64,000 nucleotides of DNA from Motilibacter peucedani (GTDB lineage Bacteria > Actinomycetota > Actinomycetes > Motilibacterales > Motilibacteraceae), in contig NZ_RBWV01000010.1 in the NCBI RefSeq assembly GCF_003634695.1, forward strand, positions 1-64,000, in the 5' to 3' direction. The notes beneath the pieces are model-generated. The model searched no databases. It saw nothing but the letters and a program-made list of their open reading frames with translations, and was not told the origin of the DNA. Shown piece by piece: positions 27,730 through 38,262 of this stretch. Every line of letters begins with the position of its first letter. The stretch's first letter is position 1. The translations under genes were made by a program, and so were the position numbers.

Positions 27730-28594
27730 GGCGGACGCGCCCCACGGCGGTGTGGCAGTAGAGGAGGCGGGACCCCAGGTGGCCGACGACACGTCGGCTT
27801 CGAGCCCTGCGGCCTCGCCGGCCCCGGGCGACGAGGCCCTGCAGGCGCTGTGGACCGAGTTCAAGCAGACCGGTGACACGCACGTGCGCGAGCGCCTGAT
27901 CCTGCACTACTCGCCGCTGGTCAAGTACGTCGCCGGCCGCGTCGGCGTCGGCCTGCCGCCCAACATCGAGCAGGCCGACCTCGTCTCCTACGGCATCTTC
28001 GGCCTGATGGACGCCATCGAGAAGTTCGACCTCGAGCGCGGCTTCAAGTTCGAGACCTACGCGATCAACCGTATCCGCGGCGCCATCATCGACGAGCTGC
28101 GCGCCATCGACTGGATCCCGCGCTCGGTGCGCTACAAGGCCCGCGAGGTCGAGAAGGCCTACGCGGCGCTGGAGTCGCGCCTGCACCGCTCGCCCAGCGA
28201 GGCCGAGGTGGCGCAGGAGATGGGCATCAAGCTCGAGGAGCTGCACCAGGTCTTCAACCAGGTGTCGTTCGTCAACGTCGTGGCGCTCGACGAGCTGATC
28301 AGCGTCGGCGGGGAGAAGGGCGACAAGCTCTCGCTCGTCGACACCCTCGAGGACACCCGGGTCGAGGACCCGGTGATGGCCTTCGAGGGCCAGGAGACCA
28401 AGCAGCTGCTCGCCGGCGCGATCAACCTGCTGCCCGAGCGCGAGAAGATCGTCGTGACGCTCTACTACTACGAGGGCCTCACGCTCGCCGAGATCGGGCA
28501 GGTGCTCGGCGTCACCGAGAGCCGCATCTGCCAGATGCACACCAAGGCGGTCCTGCAGCTGCGCAGCCGGCTGGCCGAGGCGCACGACGACTGA
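27704..28594 (+). CDS. whiG: RNA polymerase sigma factor, WhiG/FliA type
   Basis: This is a 296-residue sigma-70 group 3 factor. Region 2 contains [21 protein letters not shown] and [18 protein letters not shown]. Region 3 follows [16 protein letters not shown]. Region 4, with its helix-turn-helix, includes [19 protein letters not shown] and [16 protein letters not shown]. The first 45 or so residues are a variable Ala/Pro-rich extension. In Streptomyces the orthologue WhiG controls early sporulation genes, and in motile relatives the factor drives flagellar genes. Which applies here is not known. The start overlaps the xerC 3' end. It converges with the M23 gene. Confidence 0.92.
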   Translation: MSELTPEREADAPHGGVAVEEAGPQVADDTSASSPAASPAPGDEALQALWTEFKQTGDTHVRERLILHYSPLVKYVAGRVGVGLPPNIEQADLVSYGIFGLMDAIEKFDLERGFKFETYAINRIRGAIIDELRAIDWIPRSVRYKAREVEKAYAALESRLHRSPSEAEVAQEMGIKLEELHQVFNQVSFVNVVALDELISVGGEKGDKLSLVDTLEDTRVEDPVMAFEGQETKQLLAGAINLLPEREKIVVTLYYYEGLTLAEIGQVLGVTESRICQMHTKAVLQLRSRLAEAHDD

Positions 28595-28617
28595 GGAGGG
28601 TCGCCGGTCCCGGGGCG

Positions 28618-29349
28618 TCAGCGACGGCGGAGCAGCAGCAGCGCCGCTGCCCCGGTGACCGCGCCCGCCGCGAGCCCGCCGGTGCGCGGGACGCCACCGG
28701 TCGGCGGGCGCCGCGGCGCAGCACGTGCCAGTAGGCCTGAGCCCTCTGCCGGTGTGCCGGAGCCGCGCGCCGGTGAGCCGGAGCCTGGTGCCGCTGCGCC
28801 GCCCCGCAGTGGTGCTCCGGTCACAGGGCCGTCGAGCGGCAGCAGCCGCGGCGGGCCGGCCGCGCCGAGCAGCAGCAGCGGGTCGAGGTAGGTCGCGCCC
28901 CGCAGCAGTCCCCAGTGCAGGCAGGCGGCGGGGGAGCAGTGGCCGGCCGCAGCCGCCACGACGCCGAGCACCTGCCCGGCCGACACGACCGCGCCGGAGC
29001 GCACACCCGCCGCGGGCACGACCGGCTCGTAGGTGGTGCGCAGCGCCCCGTGGCCGACGCTGACCACGCCGCGCCCGCCGACCGGGCCGGCGAAGAGGAC
29101 GACGCCGGATCCGGCGGCCAGCACCTGCTCGCCGGGCCCGGCCGCCAGGTCGACGCCGCGGTGCCCGGGCAGCCACGGCTGAGCCGGTGCGTCGAACGGT
29201 CGGACCACCTCGAGCGGCCCGGTCAGCGGTGCGCGCCAGGCCGGCGCCGCCCGCGCGGGACGGGCCTCCCACCCGGCCGCGGCCCACAGCGCCGCCAGCA
29301 GCAGGCCGAGGAGCAGCAGGGGGGCACGGGGGTGCGGGAGACGGGGCAC
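28618..29349 (-). CDS. exported M23 (LytM-like) peptidase-family protein
   Basis: The 243-residue product has a signal peptide (about 1-35, hydrophobic core [15 protein letters not shown], ending ARAA). The M23 fold follows with [10 protein letters not shown] (HxxxD zinc motif) near residue 63. The usual second motif HxH appears as CLHWG, so its first histidine is replaced by cysteine, which may pair with the nearby CSPAAC. A long Pro/Gly/Ser-rich linker leads to a C-terminal hydrophobic helix and RRR, a likely membrane anchor. The zinc site may be incomplete, so this could be a cell-wall-binding or regulatory LytM protein rather than an active endopeptidase. GTG start at 29349. It is divergent from rpsB. 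Confidence 0.82.
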   Translation of the reverse strand: MPRLPHPRAPLLLLGLLLAALWAAAGWEARPARAAPAWRAPLTGPLEVVRPFDAPAQPWLPGHRGVDLAAGPGEQVLAAGSGVVLFAGPVGGRGVVSVGHGALRTTYEPVVPAAGVRSGAVVSAGQVLGVVAAAAGHCSPAACLHWGLLRGATYLDPLLLLGAAGPPRLLPLDGPVTGAPLRGGAAAPGSGSPARGSGTPAEGSGLLARAAPRRPPTGGVPRTGGLAAGAVTGAAALLLLRRR

Positions 29350-29718
29350 GCGTCCGAGGATCGGCGAGCAGGGGCGGCCGGCGACAGGCGTACGCCGCCG
29401 GCTGTGGACGGCCGGGCGCGGCGACCGGTCGGGCTGTGGACGGCCGCCGGCCGCTCCGGACGGGCGGCTGGCGATCTCGCGCTAGACTTGCCGTGCGGCT
29501 CGCTCCGGCGGGCCGACTTCGCACGCCCGCAAGTCCGCACCCCGGCACCGCCCGGACGGACGATCCCGGTCGCGCCACCTCGGTCCCTGCGCCACGAGCC
29601 TGCTCGTGCACGGGGCGGAGACGCGGCCCGCGGGCGTCAGGCGCGTCCGTGCACCCGCACGGCGCGGACAACCGAGGGGGCTCCGCCGCTGGGCGGGGCC
29701 GGAGGAGGAGCGCCGGCC
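29350..29718 (+). promoter_or_regulatory. 369-bp upstream region and leader of rpsB
   Basis: No credible gene lies here. A perfect 15-bp direct repeat GGCTGTGGACGGCCG occurs at 29400-29414 and 29432-29446 (32 bp apart). A candidate -10 element TAGACT is at 29483-29488. The resulting leader of about 220 nt contains hairpin CCGTGC-ACCC-GCACGG (29647-29662) and a second hairpin (29679-29700) that abuts the GGAGGAGGAG ribosome-binding site at 29701-29710. The second hairpin is well placed to control rpsB translation, but no known leader family is recognised. Confidence 0.55.
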
Positions 29719-30681
<963 letters not shown>

Positions 30682-30699
30682 GCGAGCGCAGCACCTGAC

Positions 30700-30744
30700 G
30701 GCGGCCCCGGCGCCCGGGACCACCTCCCGGGCACCGGGGCCGCC
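30700..30744 (+). terminator. strong hairpin between rpsB and tsf
   Basis: Arms of 20 nt (30700-30719 and 30725-30744) pair with one internal mismatch around a CCACC loop. It begins 19 nt after the rpsB stop and has no T-tract. It may terminate or attenuate rpsB transcription and so reduce read-through into tsf. Confidence 0.65.
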
Positions 30745-30780
30745 GCCCACCACCTTCGACGAGCGAGGAGCAACACCGAT

Positions 30781-31599
30781 ATGGCCACTATCAGCGCTGC
30801 GGACGTCAAGCGGCTCCGCGAGCTGACCGGCGCCGGGATGATGGACTGCAAGCGGGCGCTCGAGGAGGCCGAGGGCGACTTCGACCAGGCCGTCGAGATC
30901 CTGCGGGTCAAGATGGGCGCCAAGGTCGACAAGAAGGCCGGCGAGCGCACCGCCGCCAACGGCATCGTCGCGGCCGCCGAGGGCGCGATCGTCGAGCTGC
31001 GCTGCGAGACCGACTTCGTGGCCAAGAACGAGCAGTTCCAGCAGCTCGCGAGCGACATCGTCGCCCACGTCGCCAAGACGGGCGTCAGCGACCCGGCCGC
31101 CCTGCTCGAGGAGACGCTGGCCGACGGTGCCAGCGTCGCCGAGAACCTCAAGTCGGCCTCGGCCGTCATCGGCGAGAAGCTCGAGCTCGGCGCCGTGGCC
31201 TACTTCGAGGGCCAGGTCGCCGCTTACATGCACCGCCGCAGCACCGACCTGCCGCCCCAGGTGGGCGTGCTCGTCGAGTTCGAGGGCGGTGACGTCGACG
31301 CCGCCCGCGGTGCGGCGATGCAGATCGCCGCGATGCGTCCGCTCTACGTCACCCGCGACGAGGTCCCGGCCGACCAGGTCGAGAACGAGCGCCGCATCGC
31401 CGAGGCGACCGCCCGCGAGGAGGGCAAGCCCGAGGGCGCGCTGCCCAAGATCGTCGAGGGTCGCGTCAACGGCTTCTTCAAGGACGTCGTGCTGCTCGAG
31501 CAGGCCTCCGTGCAGGACAGCAAGAAGAGCGTGAAGGCGCTCCTGGACGAGAAGGGCGTCACCGTGCGCCGCTTCGTCCGCTTCGAGGTCGGCGCCTAG
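30781..31599 (+). CDS. tsf: translation elongation factor Ts
   Basis: EF-Ts is the GDP/GTP exchange factor for EF-Tu. The 272-residue product has the N-terminal UBA-like domain with [19 protein letters not shown], and the core motif [14 protein letters not shown] that contacts EF-Tu. Two dimerisation subdomains follow, with the second ending in [15 protein letters not shown]. The ATG at 30781 lies about 100 nt after rpsB and beyond the strong hairpin. Confidence 0.96.
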   Translation: MATISAADVKRLRELTGAGMMDCKRALEEAEGDFDQAVEILRVKMGAKVDKKAGERTAANGIVAAAEGAIVELRCETDFVAKNEQFQQLASDIVAHVAKTGVSDPAALLEETLADGASVAENLKSASAVIGEKLELGAVAYFEGQVAAYMHRRSTDLPPQVGVLVEFEGGDVDAARGAAMQIAAMRPLYVTRDEVPADQVENERRIAEATAREEGKPEGALPKIVEGRVNGFFKDVVLLEQASVQDSKKSVKALLDEKGVTVRRFVRFEVGA

Positions 31600-31624
31600 C
31601 CTCCGCTCCGAAGACAGCGCCGTC

Positions 31625-31670
31625 CGGCTCCCCGGTCTCCCGCCTGCTGGCGGGTGCGACCGGGGAGCCG
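31625..31670 (+). terminator. hairpin between tsf and pyrH
   Basis: Thirteen-base arms CGGCTCCCCGGTC (31625-31637) and GACCGGGGAGCCG (31658-31670) enclose a loop that folds again as CCCGCC/GGCGGG. The hairpin lies 26 nt after the tsf stop and 43 nt before pyrH, so it probably ends or attenuates the tsf transcript. Confidence 0.7.
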
Positions 31671-31713
31671 ACCGGCGAGAGGGCCAGCAGACGAGAGTGG
31701 GGCCGACGCAGCA

Positions 31714-32508
31714 ATGACCGCCGACACCAGCCGAAGCACGAGCAGCGGCACCAGCGAGGACCGGGCCGACGCGGCTCGCCAGGACCACCGCCCCGCGGGA
31801 CCGCGCTACGAGCGCGTCCTGCTCAAGCTCTCTGGCGAGGTCTTCGGCGGCGAGGCCGGCTTCGGCGTCGACCCCGACGTCGTGCAGTCCATCGCCGCGC
31901 AGATCAAGGACGTCGTCGAGGCGGGCTCCCAGGTCGCCGTCGTCGTCGGCGGGGGCAACTACTTCCGCGGCGCCGAGCTCAGCCTGCGCGGCATGGACCG
32001 CGCGCGCAGCGACTACATGGGCATGCTCGGCACGGTCATGAACTGCTTGGCGCTGCAGGACTTCCTCGAGAAGCAGGGCATCGACACCCGCGTGCAGACC
32101 GCCATCACGATGGGCCAGGTCGCCGAGCCCTACATCCCGCGCCGCGCCATCCGGCACCTCGAGAAGGGCCGCGTGGTGATCTTCGGCGCCGGCGCGGGCA
32201 TGCCCTACTTCTCCACCGACACCGCCGCCGCCCAGCGCGCGCTCGAGATCGGCGCGCAGGTGCTGATGATGGCCAAGGCCGTCGACGGCGTCTACGACAG
32301 CGACCCGCGGCACAACCCCGACGCCCAGCGCTACGACACGGTGAGCTACCAGGAGGTCCTGCAGAAGGGGCTCAAGGTCGCCGACGCCACCGCGTTCAGC
32401 CTGTGCATGGACAACGTGCTGCCGATCATCGTCTTCAACCTGCTCGAGCACGGCAACATCGGCCGCGTGGTGCAGGGTGAGAGGATCGGGACGCTCGTCT
32501 CGACCTGA
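31714..32508 (+). CDS. pyrH: UMP kinase
   Basis: PyrH phosphorylates UMP to UDP in pyrimidine nucleotide synthesis and is a hexameric member of the amino-acid-kinase fold. Motifs seen are [13 protein letters not shown] (about residues 31-43), [11 protein letters not shown], and [13 protein letters not shown]. The catalytic-core length is normal; about 25 extra N-terminal residues are polar and disordered. The ATG at 31714 (264 residues) is chosen. An in-frame ATG further upstream falls inside the preceding hairpin. The ribosome-binding site is weak. Confidence 0.95.
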   Translation: MTADTSRSTSSGTSEDRADAARQDHRPAGPRYERVLLKLSGEVFGGEAGFGVDPDVVQSIAAQIKDVVEAGSQVAVVVGGGNYFRGAELSLRGMDRARSDYMGMLGTVMNCLALQDFLEKQGIDTRVQTAITMGQVAEPYIPRRAIRHLEKGRVVIFGAGAGMPYFSTDTAAAQRALEIGAQVLMMAKAVDGVYDSDPRHNPDAQRYDTVSYQEVLQKGLKVADATAFSLCMDNVLPIIVFNLLEHGNIGRVVQGERIGTLVST

Positions 32509-32582
32509 GGCGGGCACCAGCGGCACGAACGACCAGCGACACGCCAGCCAGCGACACGCGCAGCCCGACGAAGGGGACCCCA

Positions 32583-33140
32583 GTGATCGACGACACCCTC
32601 CTCGAGGCCGAGGTGAAGATGGACAAGGCGCTCGAGGTCGCCAAGGACGACTTCGCGACGATCCGCACCGGGCGGGCCAACCCGGCGCTGTTCAACAAGA
32701 TCGTCGTCGACTACTACGGCACCTACACGCCGGTCGCGCAGCTCGCCTCGTTCCAGACGCCCGACCCGCGCATGATCGTCATCGCCCCCTACGACAAGGG
32801 CTCGATGGGTGCGATCGAGCGCGCGATCCGCGACAGCGACCTCGGCGTCAACCCGTCGAACGACGGCACGGTCATCCGCGTCCCGCTGCCCCAGCTCAGC
32901 CAGGAAAGGCGCAAGGACTACGTCAAGGTGGCGCGCACCAAGGCCGAGGACGCCCGGGTCTCGATCCGGAGCATCCGCCGGCACGCCAAGGACGCGCTCG
33001 ACCGCCTGCAGAAGGACGGCGACGCCGGCGAGGACGAGGTCACCCGTGCGGAGAAGCAGCTCGAGGCGCTGACCAAGCGCCACATCGACTCGGTCGACGA
33101 CCTGCTCAAGCACAAGGAATCCGAACTGCTCGAGGTGTAG
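32583..33140 (+). CDS. frr: ribosome recycling factor
   Basis: RRF, with EF-G, splits terminated ribosomes. The 185-residue product matches the whole family: [26 protein letters not shown] at the N-terminal helix, [21 protein letters not shown], and the C-terminal helical [22 protein letters not shown]. The GTG at 32583 follows a gaaggggac ribosome-binding site. It is located after pyrH, as in most bacteria. Confidence 0.97.
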   Translation: MIDDTLLEAEVKMDKALEVAKDDFATIRTGRANPALFNKIVVDYYGTYTPVAQLASFQTPDPRMIVIAPYDKGSMGAIERAIRDSDLGVNPSNDGTVIRVPLPQLSQERRKDYVKVARTKAEDARVSIRSIRRHAKDALDRLQKDGDAGEDEVTRAEKQLEALTKRHIDSVDDLLKHKESELLEV

Positions 33141-33144
33141 CCCC

Positions 33145-34125
33145 GTGCTGCCCGACGAGGGCGCGGGCCACGCCACCGGCGTGGCCGACGGCGCACCAGA
33201 CGAAGCCGTGGCGCGGGTGGCCCGCCCCCGCGGCTCGCGCCGGCACGGCGCGACGCACGAGAGGTCCGAGATGCACGAGCCCGCCGGCGAGCAGCCGGGC
33301 CGCCCCCGGCGGCGCAAGCGGTCGGCGGGCCGCAACGTACCCCAGTCCATCGCCGTGGGCCTGGGTCTCGTCGCGGTCGTCCTGCTCTCGCTCTACGTCG
33401 TGAAGGCCGCGTTCGTCGGGCTCGCCTCGGTGGCGGTGCTGATCGCGCTGTGGGAGCTCGCGCACGCCTTCCGGTCCCGCCAGGTGGACGTCCCGGTCGT
33501 GCCGCTGGGCGTCGGCGGCGTCGCCATGCTGGTGGCCGCCTACGCCGAGGGCACCGGCCCGCTGCTCGGCTGCTTCCTGGCGACCTGCGCCGCCGCGCTC
33601 GTGTGGCGGGCGCGCAGCGGCCCGGCCGGGTTCGTGCGCGACGTCACGGCGGCGGTCTTCACCGCCGCCTACGTCCCCCTGCTCGCCAGCTTCGCCGTGC
33701 TGATGCTCAGCGCCCACGACGGTGCCGACCGGGTCGTGGCGTTCGTGCTCGCCGTGGTCGCCAGCGACGTCGGCGGCTTCGTCGCCGGCGTGCTGTGGGG
33801 CAGGCACCCGATGTCGCCGACGATCAGCCCGCGCAAGTCGTGGGAGGGGTTCGCCGGGTCGCTCGTCGTCGGGGCGGCCACCGGGGCGGCGTCGGTGCCG
33901 CTGCTGCTCGACGGCCCGGCCTGGGGCGGCGTGCTGCTCGGCGTGCTGGCCGTGCTCACCGCGACCGCCGGCGACCTCACCGAGTCCCTGCTCAAGCGCG
34001 ACCTGGAGATCAAGGACATGGGCTCGCTGCTGCCCGGCCACGGGGGCCTCATGGACCGTCTCGACTCCCTGCTGCCGACCGCCCCGGTCGCCTACCTGGT
34101 GCTGGACCATGTCCTCAACCGCTGA
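33145..34125 (+). CDS. cdsA: phosphatidate cytidylyltransferase
   Basis: CdsA makes CDP-diacylglycerol from phosphatidic acid and CTP in the membrane, the branch point for phospholipids. After a basic, disordered N-terminus (about 1-65, rich in Arg), about seven to eight membrane spans follow. The C-terminal signature [21 protein letters not shown], just before RLDS, contains the conserved acidic residues. Length 326. The GTG lies 4 nt after the frr stop. The 3' end overlaps rlmN by 17 nt. Confidence 0.93.
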   Translation: MLPDEGAGHATGVADGAPDEAVARVARPRGSRRHGATHERSEMHEPAGEQPGRPRRRKRSAGRNVPQSIAVGLGLVAVVLLSLYVVKAAFVGLASVAVLIALWELAHAFRSRQVDVPVVPLGVGGVAMLVAAYAEGTGPLLGCFLATCAAALVWRARSGPAGFVRDVTAAVFTAAYVPLLASFAVLMLSAHDGADRVVAFVLAVVASDVGGFVAGVLWGRHPMSPTISPRKSWEGFAGSLVVGAATGAASVPLLLDGPAWGGVLLGVLAVLTATAGDLTESLLKRDLEIKDMGSLLPGHGGLMDRLDSLLPTAPVAYLVLDHVLNR

Positions 34126-35374
34126 CACGCCCGCCGAGGGCGGCCCCGTCGAGCCCGCGCCCGGTGCCACCCGCCTGGTGCTCGCCGCGCCGCGCCGCGG
34201 GAAGCCGCCGCGCCACCTGAGCGACCTCACCCCCGAGCAGCGTCGCGCCGCCGTGGTCGAGCTCGGGCAGCCGGCCTTCCGCGCGAAGCAGCTCTCCACC
34301 CACTGGTTCTCGCGGCTGGTCGACGACACCTCGGCCATGCCCGACCTCCCGCTCGAGGCGCGCGAGGTGCTCCGCGAGGGCCTGCTCCCTCAGCTGCTCA
34401 CCTCCGTGCGCCAGTGGGACACCGACGCGGGCGCGACCGTCAAGACGCTGTGGCGGCTGCACGACGGCGCGCTGGTCGAGAGCGTGCTCATGCGCTACGG
34501 CAGCCGCGCGGTCGCCGACCTGCCGGGCGCGGCCTCGAGCCTCCAGGGCCTGGGCGACGAGTCCGAGGAGGAGGGCGCGCCGCGGCGCAGCCGGGTCACG
34601 ATGTGCGTCAGCAGCCAGGCCGGCTGCGGCATGGCCTGCCCGTTCTGCGCCACCGGCCAGCAGGGCCTGACCCGCAACCTGTCGACCGCCGAGATCGTCG
34701 AGCAGGTGCTCGACGGCGCCCGCATGCTGGCCCGCGACCGCGTCGCCGGCGGACCCGGCCGCGTCTCCAACGTGGTGTTCATGGGCATGGGCGAGCCGCT
34801 CGCCAACTACGCCGCGGTGCTCGGGGCCGTGCGCCGGCTGACCGACCCCGCGCCCGACGGGCTCGGCATGTCGCGCCGCGGCATCACGATCTCGACCGTG
34901 GGCCTGGCCCCGGCCATCCGCAGGCTCGCCGACGAGCAGCTGCCGGTGACGCTCGCGGTCAGCCTGCACGCGCCCGACGACGAGCTGCGCGACGAGCTGG
35001 TGCCGATCAACACCCGCTACAAGCTCGACGAGGTGCTCGACGCGGCCTGGCTCTACGCCGACCGCACCGGGCGCCGGGTGAGCATCGAGTACGCGCTGAT
35101 CCGCGACATCAACGACCAGGCCTGGCGGGCCGACCTGCTCGGCCGCAAGCTCAAGGGCCACCTGGTCCACGTCAACCTCATCCCGCTCAACCCGACGCCG
35201 GGCTCGAAGTGGACCGCGTCGCGCGAGCGCGACGAGCGCGCGTTCGTGCGCGGGCTGCAGGCCCACGGCGTACCCGTCACCGTCCGCGACACCCGCGGTC
35301 GCGAGATCGAAGGGGCGTGCGGCCAGCTCGCCGCCACCGAGGCCGACCTCGTCCCGCCAGCCGGAGGAGCCTGA
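34109..35374 (+). CDS. rlmN: 23S rRNA (adenine2503-C2)-methyltransferase RlmN
   Basis: RlmN is a radical-SAM enzyme that methylates C2 of A2503 in 23S rRNA (and A37 in some tRNAs). The CxxxCxxC iron-sulfur motif is CGMACPFC at C173, C177 and C180. The SAM-binding GEP motif lies in [11 protein letters not shown], and the late [14 protein letters not shown] block holds the second conserved cysteine that forms a methyl intermediate. The 421-residue product has an acidic insert near 135-160 (DESEEEGA). The ATG at 34109 overlaps cdsA. Confidence 0.95.
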   Translation: MSSTADTPAEGGPVEPAPGATRLVLAAPRRGKPPRHLSDLTPEQRRAAVVELGQPAFRAKQLSTHWFSRLVDDTSAMPDLPLEAREVLREGLLPQLLTSVRQWDTDAGATVKTLWRLHDGALVESVLMRYGSRAVADLPGAASSLQGLGDESEEEGAPRRSRVTMCVSSQAGCGMACPFCATGQQGLTRNLSTAEIVEQVLDGARMLARDRVAGGPGRVSNVVFMGMGEPLANYAAVLGAVRRLTDPAPDGLGMSRRGITISTVGLAPAIRRLADEQLPVTLAVSLHAPDDELRDELVPINTRYKLDEVLDAAWLYADRTGRRVSIEYALIRDINDQAWRADLLGRKLKGHLVHVNLIPLNPTPGSKWTASRERDERAFVRGLQAHGVPVTVRDTRGREIEGACGQLAATEADLVPPAGGA

Positions 35375-35375
35375 G

Positions 35376-36092
35376 ATGCCGCGGCTGCACCGCGTGTCCG
35401 TGCTGCGCAAGGGCTACCGGCGCCGGGAGGTCGACGAGGCCGTCGCCCGGCTCGAGCGCGCCTTCGCCGAGCACTCGCCGCCCGCCGCCGCCGAGGTGCG
35501 CAGGATCGGCTTCGAGCTCGTACGCCGCGGCTACGAGCCGTCGGCGGTCGACCGGATGCTCGACCGCTACGAGCAGCGGTGCATCGACGCCGCGGTCGCC
35601 GGCGCACCGCCCTGGCAGGTGGGCGACGAGCTGGCCCACGACGTCGGCGAGCTGCACCACCAGCTCGACGGACCGCCGGGCGCCAGGTTCCGCCGGGTGT
35701 CGCGGCTGCGCAAGGGCTACTCGGTCGCCGAGGTCGACGCGCTGGTCGAGCGCTGCCTCGCCGGGCTGACCGGGCCGCTCGAGGGCCCGCAGGACCCCTC
35801 GGCCGACGACGTGCGGCTCTCGTCGTTCCGCCGCGCGCGCCACGGCTACGCCGAGGCCGAGGTCGACGAGGTCTTCGACCGGGTGATCGACCTGCTGCTG
35901 CGCCAGGCGGGGCTGCGCAGCGCGCTGTCCGCGCCGTTCGTGCCGCAGGTCGAGCAGACCGGCTACTGGACCGGCTTCGAGCCGCCGGTCGCCCCGGTGG
36001 ACGAGCCGGAGCCGGTCAGCTCTCCGGACCAGGAGCAGCAGGGGCACCCGCAGCACCCGGAGGAGCGTCAGGAGCAGGCCGAGCAGCGGTGA
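35376..36092 (+). CDS. protein with four DivIVA-type repeat motifs
   Basis: The 238-residue protein contains four copies of the short DivIVA-domain motif (roughly Arg/Phe ... GY ... EVD ... helix): RKGYRRREVDEAV near residue 11, RRGYEPSAVDRML near 50, RKGYSVAEVDALV near 112, and RHGYAEAEVDEVF near 156. It has no membrane span, and the final 40 residues are acidic/Gln-rich. DivIVA motifs bind curved membranes in polar-growth proteins, but here they are tandem and lack the long coiled coil, so the function is open. The ATG lies 1 nt after the rlmN stop with a ggagga site. Its 3' end overlaps the convergent PPOX gene by 77 bp. Confidence 0.8.
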   Translation: MPRLHRVSVLRKGYRRREVDEAVARLERAFAEHSPPAAAEVRRIGFELVRRGYEPSAVDRMLDRYEQRCIDAAVAGAPPWQVGDELAHDVGELHHQLDGPPGARFRRVSRLRKGYSVAEVDALVERCLAGLTGPLEGPQDPSADDVRLSSFRRARHGYAEAEVDEVFDRVIDLLLRQAGLRSALSAPFVPQVEQTGYWTGFEPPVAPVDEPEPVSSPDQEQQGHPQHPEERQEQAEQR

Positions 36093-36465
36093 GCCCGGGC
36101 GAGCCGAGCACCCGGTCGACGGCGATCTCGACGACCACCCGCTCCGGGTTCTCGCGCGGCTGCCGGTAGCGCTGGCCGTACGCCGCGACCGCGGCGGCCA
36201 CTGACTCGGGGTCGCGCAGCACGCGTACGGTTCCCTCGAGCGTGAGCCAGCGCGCGCCGTCGACCGAGCAGAGCACCGCGCGTCCGCCGCGGGCGGCGTT
36301 GCGCGCCTTGGTGCTCGTGCCGCTGGTGATGACGCGGGCGACGCCGCCCGAGACCGTGAAGCCGACGGGTACGACGTGGGGCGTGCCGTCCGCGCGCATC
36401 GTCGTGAGCGTGGCGAGGTGGCGCTCGGCGACGAACTCCAGCGCCGAGCGCTCGAGCAGCCTCAC
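36016..36465 (-). CDS. PPOX-class (pyridoxamine oxidase-fold) flavin/F420 protein
   Basis: The product has 149 residues with the split-barrel fold of the pyridoxamine-phosphate-oxidase superfamily: HLATLTTMRADGTPHVVPVGF near residue 15, then RVITSGTSTKARNAARGGRAVL, which is typical of F420- or FMN-binding members. Actinobacterial proteins of this class often reduce substrates with F420H2, but the cofactor cannot be told from the sequence. The Pro/Ala-rich C-terminal 25 residues run across the 3' end of the DivIVA-repeat gene. The GTG start overlaps the upstream GNAT stop by 4 nt, so the two are cotranscribed. Confidence 0.82.
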   Translation of the reverse strand: MRLLERSALEFVAERHLATLTTMRADGTPHVVPVGFTVSGGVARVITSGTSTKARNAARGGRAVLCSVDGARWLTLEGTVRVLRDPESVAAAVAAYGQRYRQPRENPERVVVEIAVDRVLGSPGLTAARPAPDAPPGAAGAPAAPGPES

Positions 36466-36917
36466 AACGACTTCTCGTAGCAGCGCGAGAGTGGGTGCCC
36501 GGCCCAGTAGCCGAACCCCTCGATCGGGTCGTAGCCGCACGCCTCGTAGAGCGCCATCGCCTCCGGCTGCCGCGTGCCGGTCTCGAGGCGCAGGACCCTC
36601 AGCCCGAGCTCGCGGGCCGCGTCCTCGGCCGCCACGAGCAGCGCTCGCGCGACGCCGGTGCGCCGGGCGCCCGCCGCGACGTACATCCGCTTGAGCTCGC
36701 CGGCGCCCGGTCCGGCGGGGCAGACCGCGACGACGCCGACGGGGTCGTCGCCTCGGCGGGCCAGCAGCCAGCGCAGGGCCACGACCTGCGGACCGAGGTC
36801 GTCGTCCTCGGGGTAGCGCTCGCGCAGCTCGTCCTCGGCGGCGCGCACGAGCCCGGCCACGGCGGGATCGTCTAGCCCGGCCGCCTCGACGAGCAGGGGG
36901 TGGGGAGCGGTCTGCAC
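36462..36917 (-). CDS. GNAT family N-acetyltransferase
   Basis: The 151-residue protein has a GNAT fold. The acetyl-CoA-binding region is recognisable as [21 protein letters not shown] (R/QxxGxG/A type), followed by [21 protein letters not shown]. The substrate is unknown. The GTG start is used, and the gene is divergent from dxr across an 80-bp gap. It is the first gene of a two-gene unit with the PPOX protein. Confidence 0.85.
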   Translation of the reverse strand: MQTAPHPLLVEAAGLDDPAVAGLVRAAEDELRERYPEDDDLGPQVVALRWLLARRGDDPVGVVAVCPAGPGAGELKRMYVAAGARRTGVARALLVAAEDAARELGLRVLRLETGTRQPEAMALYEACGYDPIEGFGYWAGHPLSRCYEKSL

Positions 36918-36997
36918 GAGGGTGCACGCTACCCAGGACCGGTCCGCGGCGCGCCCCGGGCCGGGCGCCCGCGGCCGGGTGGGCGGACAATGGGCGG

Positions 36998-38257
36998 GTG
37001 AGCGCAGCTTCCCGGTCAGTCGTCGTCCTCGGGTCCACCGGCTCCATCGGCACCCAGGCGCTCGAGGTCGTGACCGCCGACCCGGAGCAGCGGTTCCGCG
37101 TCGTCGGGCTCGCGGCGGGCGGCGACCGCGTCGACCTGCTCGCCGAGCAGGCGCTCGCCCACCGTGTCGAGGTGGTCGCGGTCGCCCGGGCCACTGCCGC
37201 CTCCGACCTCCAGCTCGCGCTGTACGCAGCGGCGCAGCGCCGCGGCTTCAGCACCGGCGACTACGTGCTGCCGAAGATCCTGGCCGGCCCGGAGGCCGCC
37301 ACGGAGGCGGCCGGGTGGCCCTGCGACGTCGTGCTCAACGGCATGACCGGCTCCGTGGGCCTCGGGCCCACGCTCGCGGCGGTCGAGGCCGGCCGGACGG
37401 TCGCCCTGGCCAACAAGGAGTCGCTGGTCGCGGGCGGCCCGCTCGTGCGCGCCGCGCTGGCACGTACGCCTGCCGCCTCCCTCGTGCCCGTCGACTCCGA
37501 GCACTCCGCCCTGGCCCAGTGCCTGCGCGGCGGCTCGGCGGGCGAGGTCCGCCGGCTGCTGCTCACGGCCTCGGGCGGGCCGTTCCGCGGCCGGTCGCGC
37601 GACGAGCTCGCGGGCGTGACGCCGGAGCAGGCCCTTGCCCACCCCACCTGGACGATGGGCCCCGTCGTCACCGTCAACTCGGCGACGCTGATGAACAAGG
37701 GGCTCGAGGTCGTCGAGGCGCACGAGCTCTTCGGCGTGCCCTACGACCGCATCGACGTCGTGGTGCACCCGCAGTCGGTCGTGCACTCCATGGTCGAGTT
37801 CACCGACGGCTCGACGCTCGCGCAGGCCAGCCCGCCCGACATGCGCCTGCCGATCGCGCTCGCGCTGGGCTGGCCCGACCGGGTCGCCGGCGCCGCGGCC
37901 GGGTGCGACTGGACGGCGGCCAGGAGCTGGACGTTCGAGCCGCTCGACGAGGCGGCGTTCCCGGCGGTCGCCCTGTGCAAGAGCGCGGGGGAGCGCGGCG
38001 GCACGGCGCCCGCCGTCCTCAACGCGGCCAACGAGGAGTGCGTCGCGGCCTTCCTCGCCGGGCGGATCCCGTTCACCGCGATCGTGGATACCGTGGAGAG
38101 GGTGCTCGGCGAGCACGACCCTGCGACGGGGGTCACCGCAGCGGCTGGGAACGCGCTGTCGGTGGCCGATGTTCTGATGGCGGAGGGCTGGGCGCGGCGC
38201 CGGGCCCACGAGGTGCTGGCCGCGACCGCGGGCGCAGCGACGAGCGACGGGAGCTAG
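36998..38257 (+). CDS. dxr: 1-deoxy-D-xylulose 5-phosphate reductoisomerase
   Basis: Dxr converts DXP to MEP with NADPH, the committed step of the non-mevalonate isoprenoid pathway. The NADPH loop GSTGSIG is at about residues 12-18. The metal site lies in [13 protein letters not shown] (Asp, Glu) and [13 protein letters not shown] (Glu). The substrate-closing loop contains [13 protein letters not shown]. Length 419. The GTG lies 6 nt after a GACAAT sequence that may be a leaderless -10 element. The rseP and ispG genes follow in a common dxr-rseP-ispG cluster. Confidence 0.95.
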   Translation: MSAASRSVVVLGSTGSIGTQALEVVTADPEQRFRVVGLAAGGDRVDLLAEQALAHRVEVVAVARATAASDLQLALYAAAQRRGFSTGDYVLPKILAGPEAATEAAGWPCDVVLNGMTGSVGLGPTLAAVEAGRTVALANKESLVAGGPLVRAALARTPAASLVPVDSEHSALAQCLRGGSAGEVRRLLLTASGGPFRGRSRDELAGVTPEQALAHPTWTMGPVVTVNSATLMNKGLEVVEAHELFGVPYDRIDVVVHPQSVVHSMVEFTDGSTLAQASPPDMRLPIALALGWPDRVAGAAAGCDWTAARSWTFEPLDEAAFPAVALCKSAGERGGTAPAVLNAANEECVAAFLAGRIPFTAIVDTVERVLGEHDPATGVTAAAGNALSVADVLMAEGWARRRAHEVLAATAGAATSDGS

Positions 38258-38262
38258 ACCGC

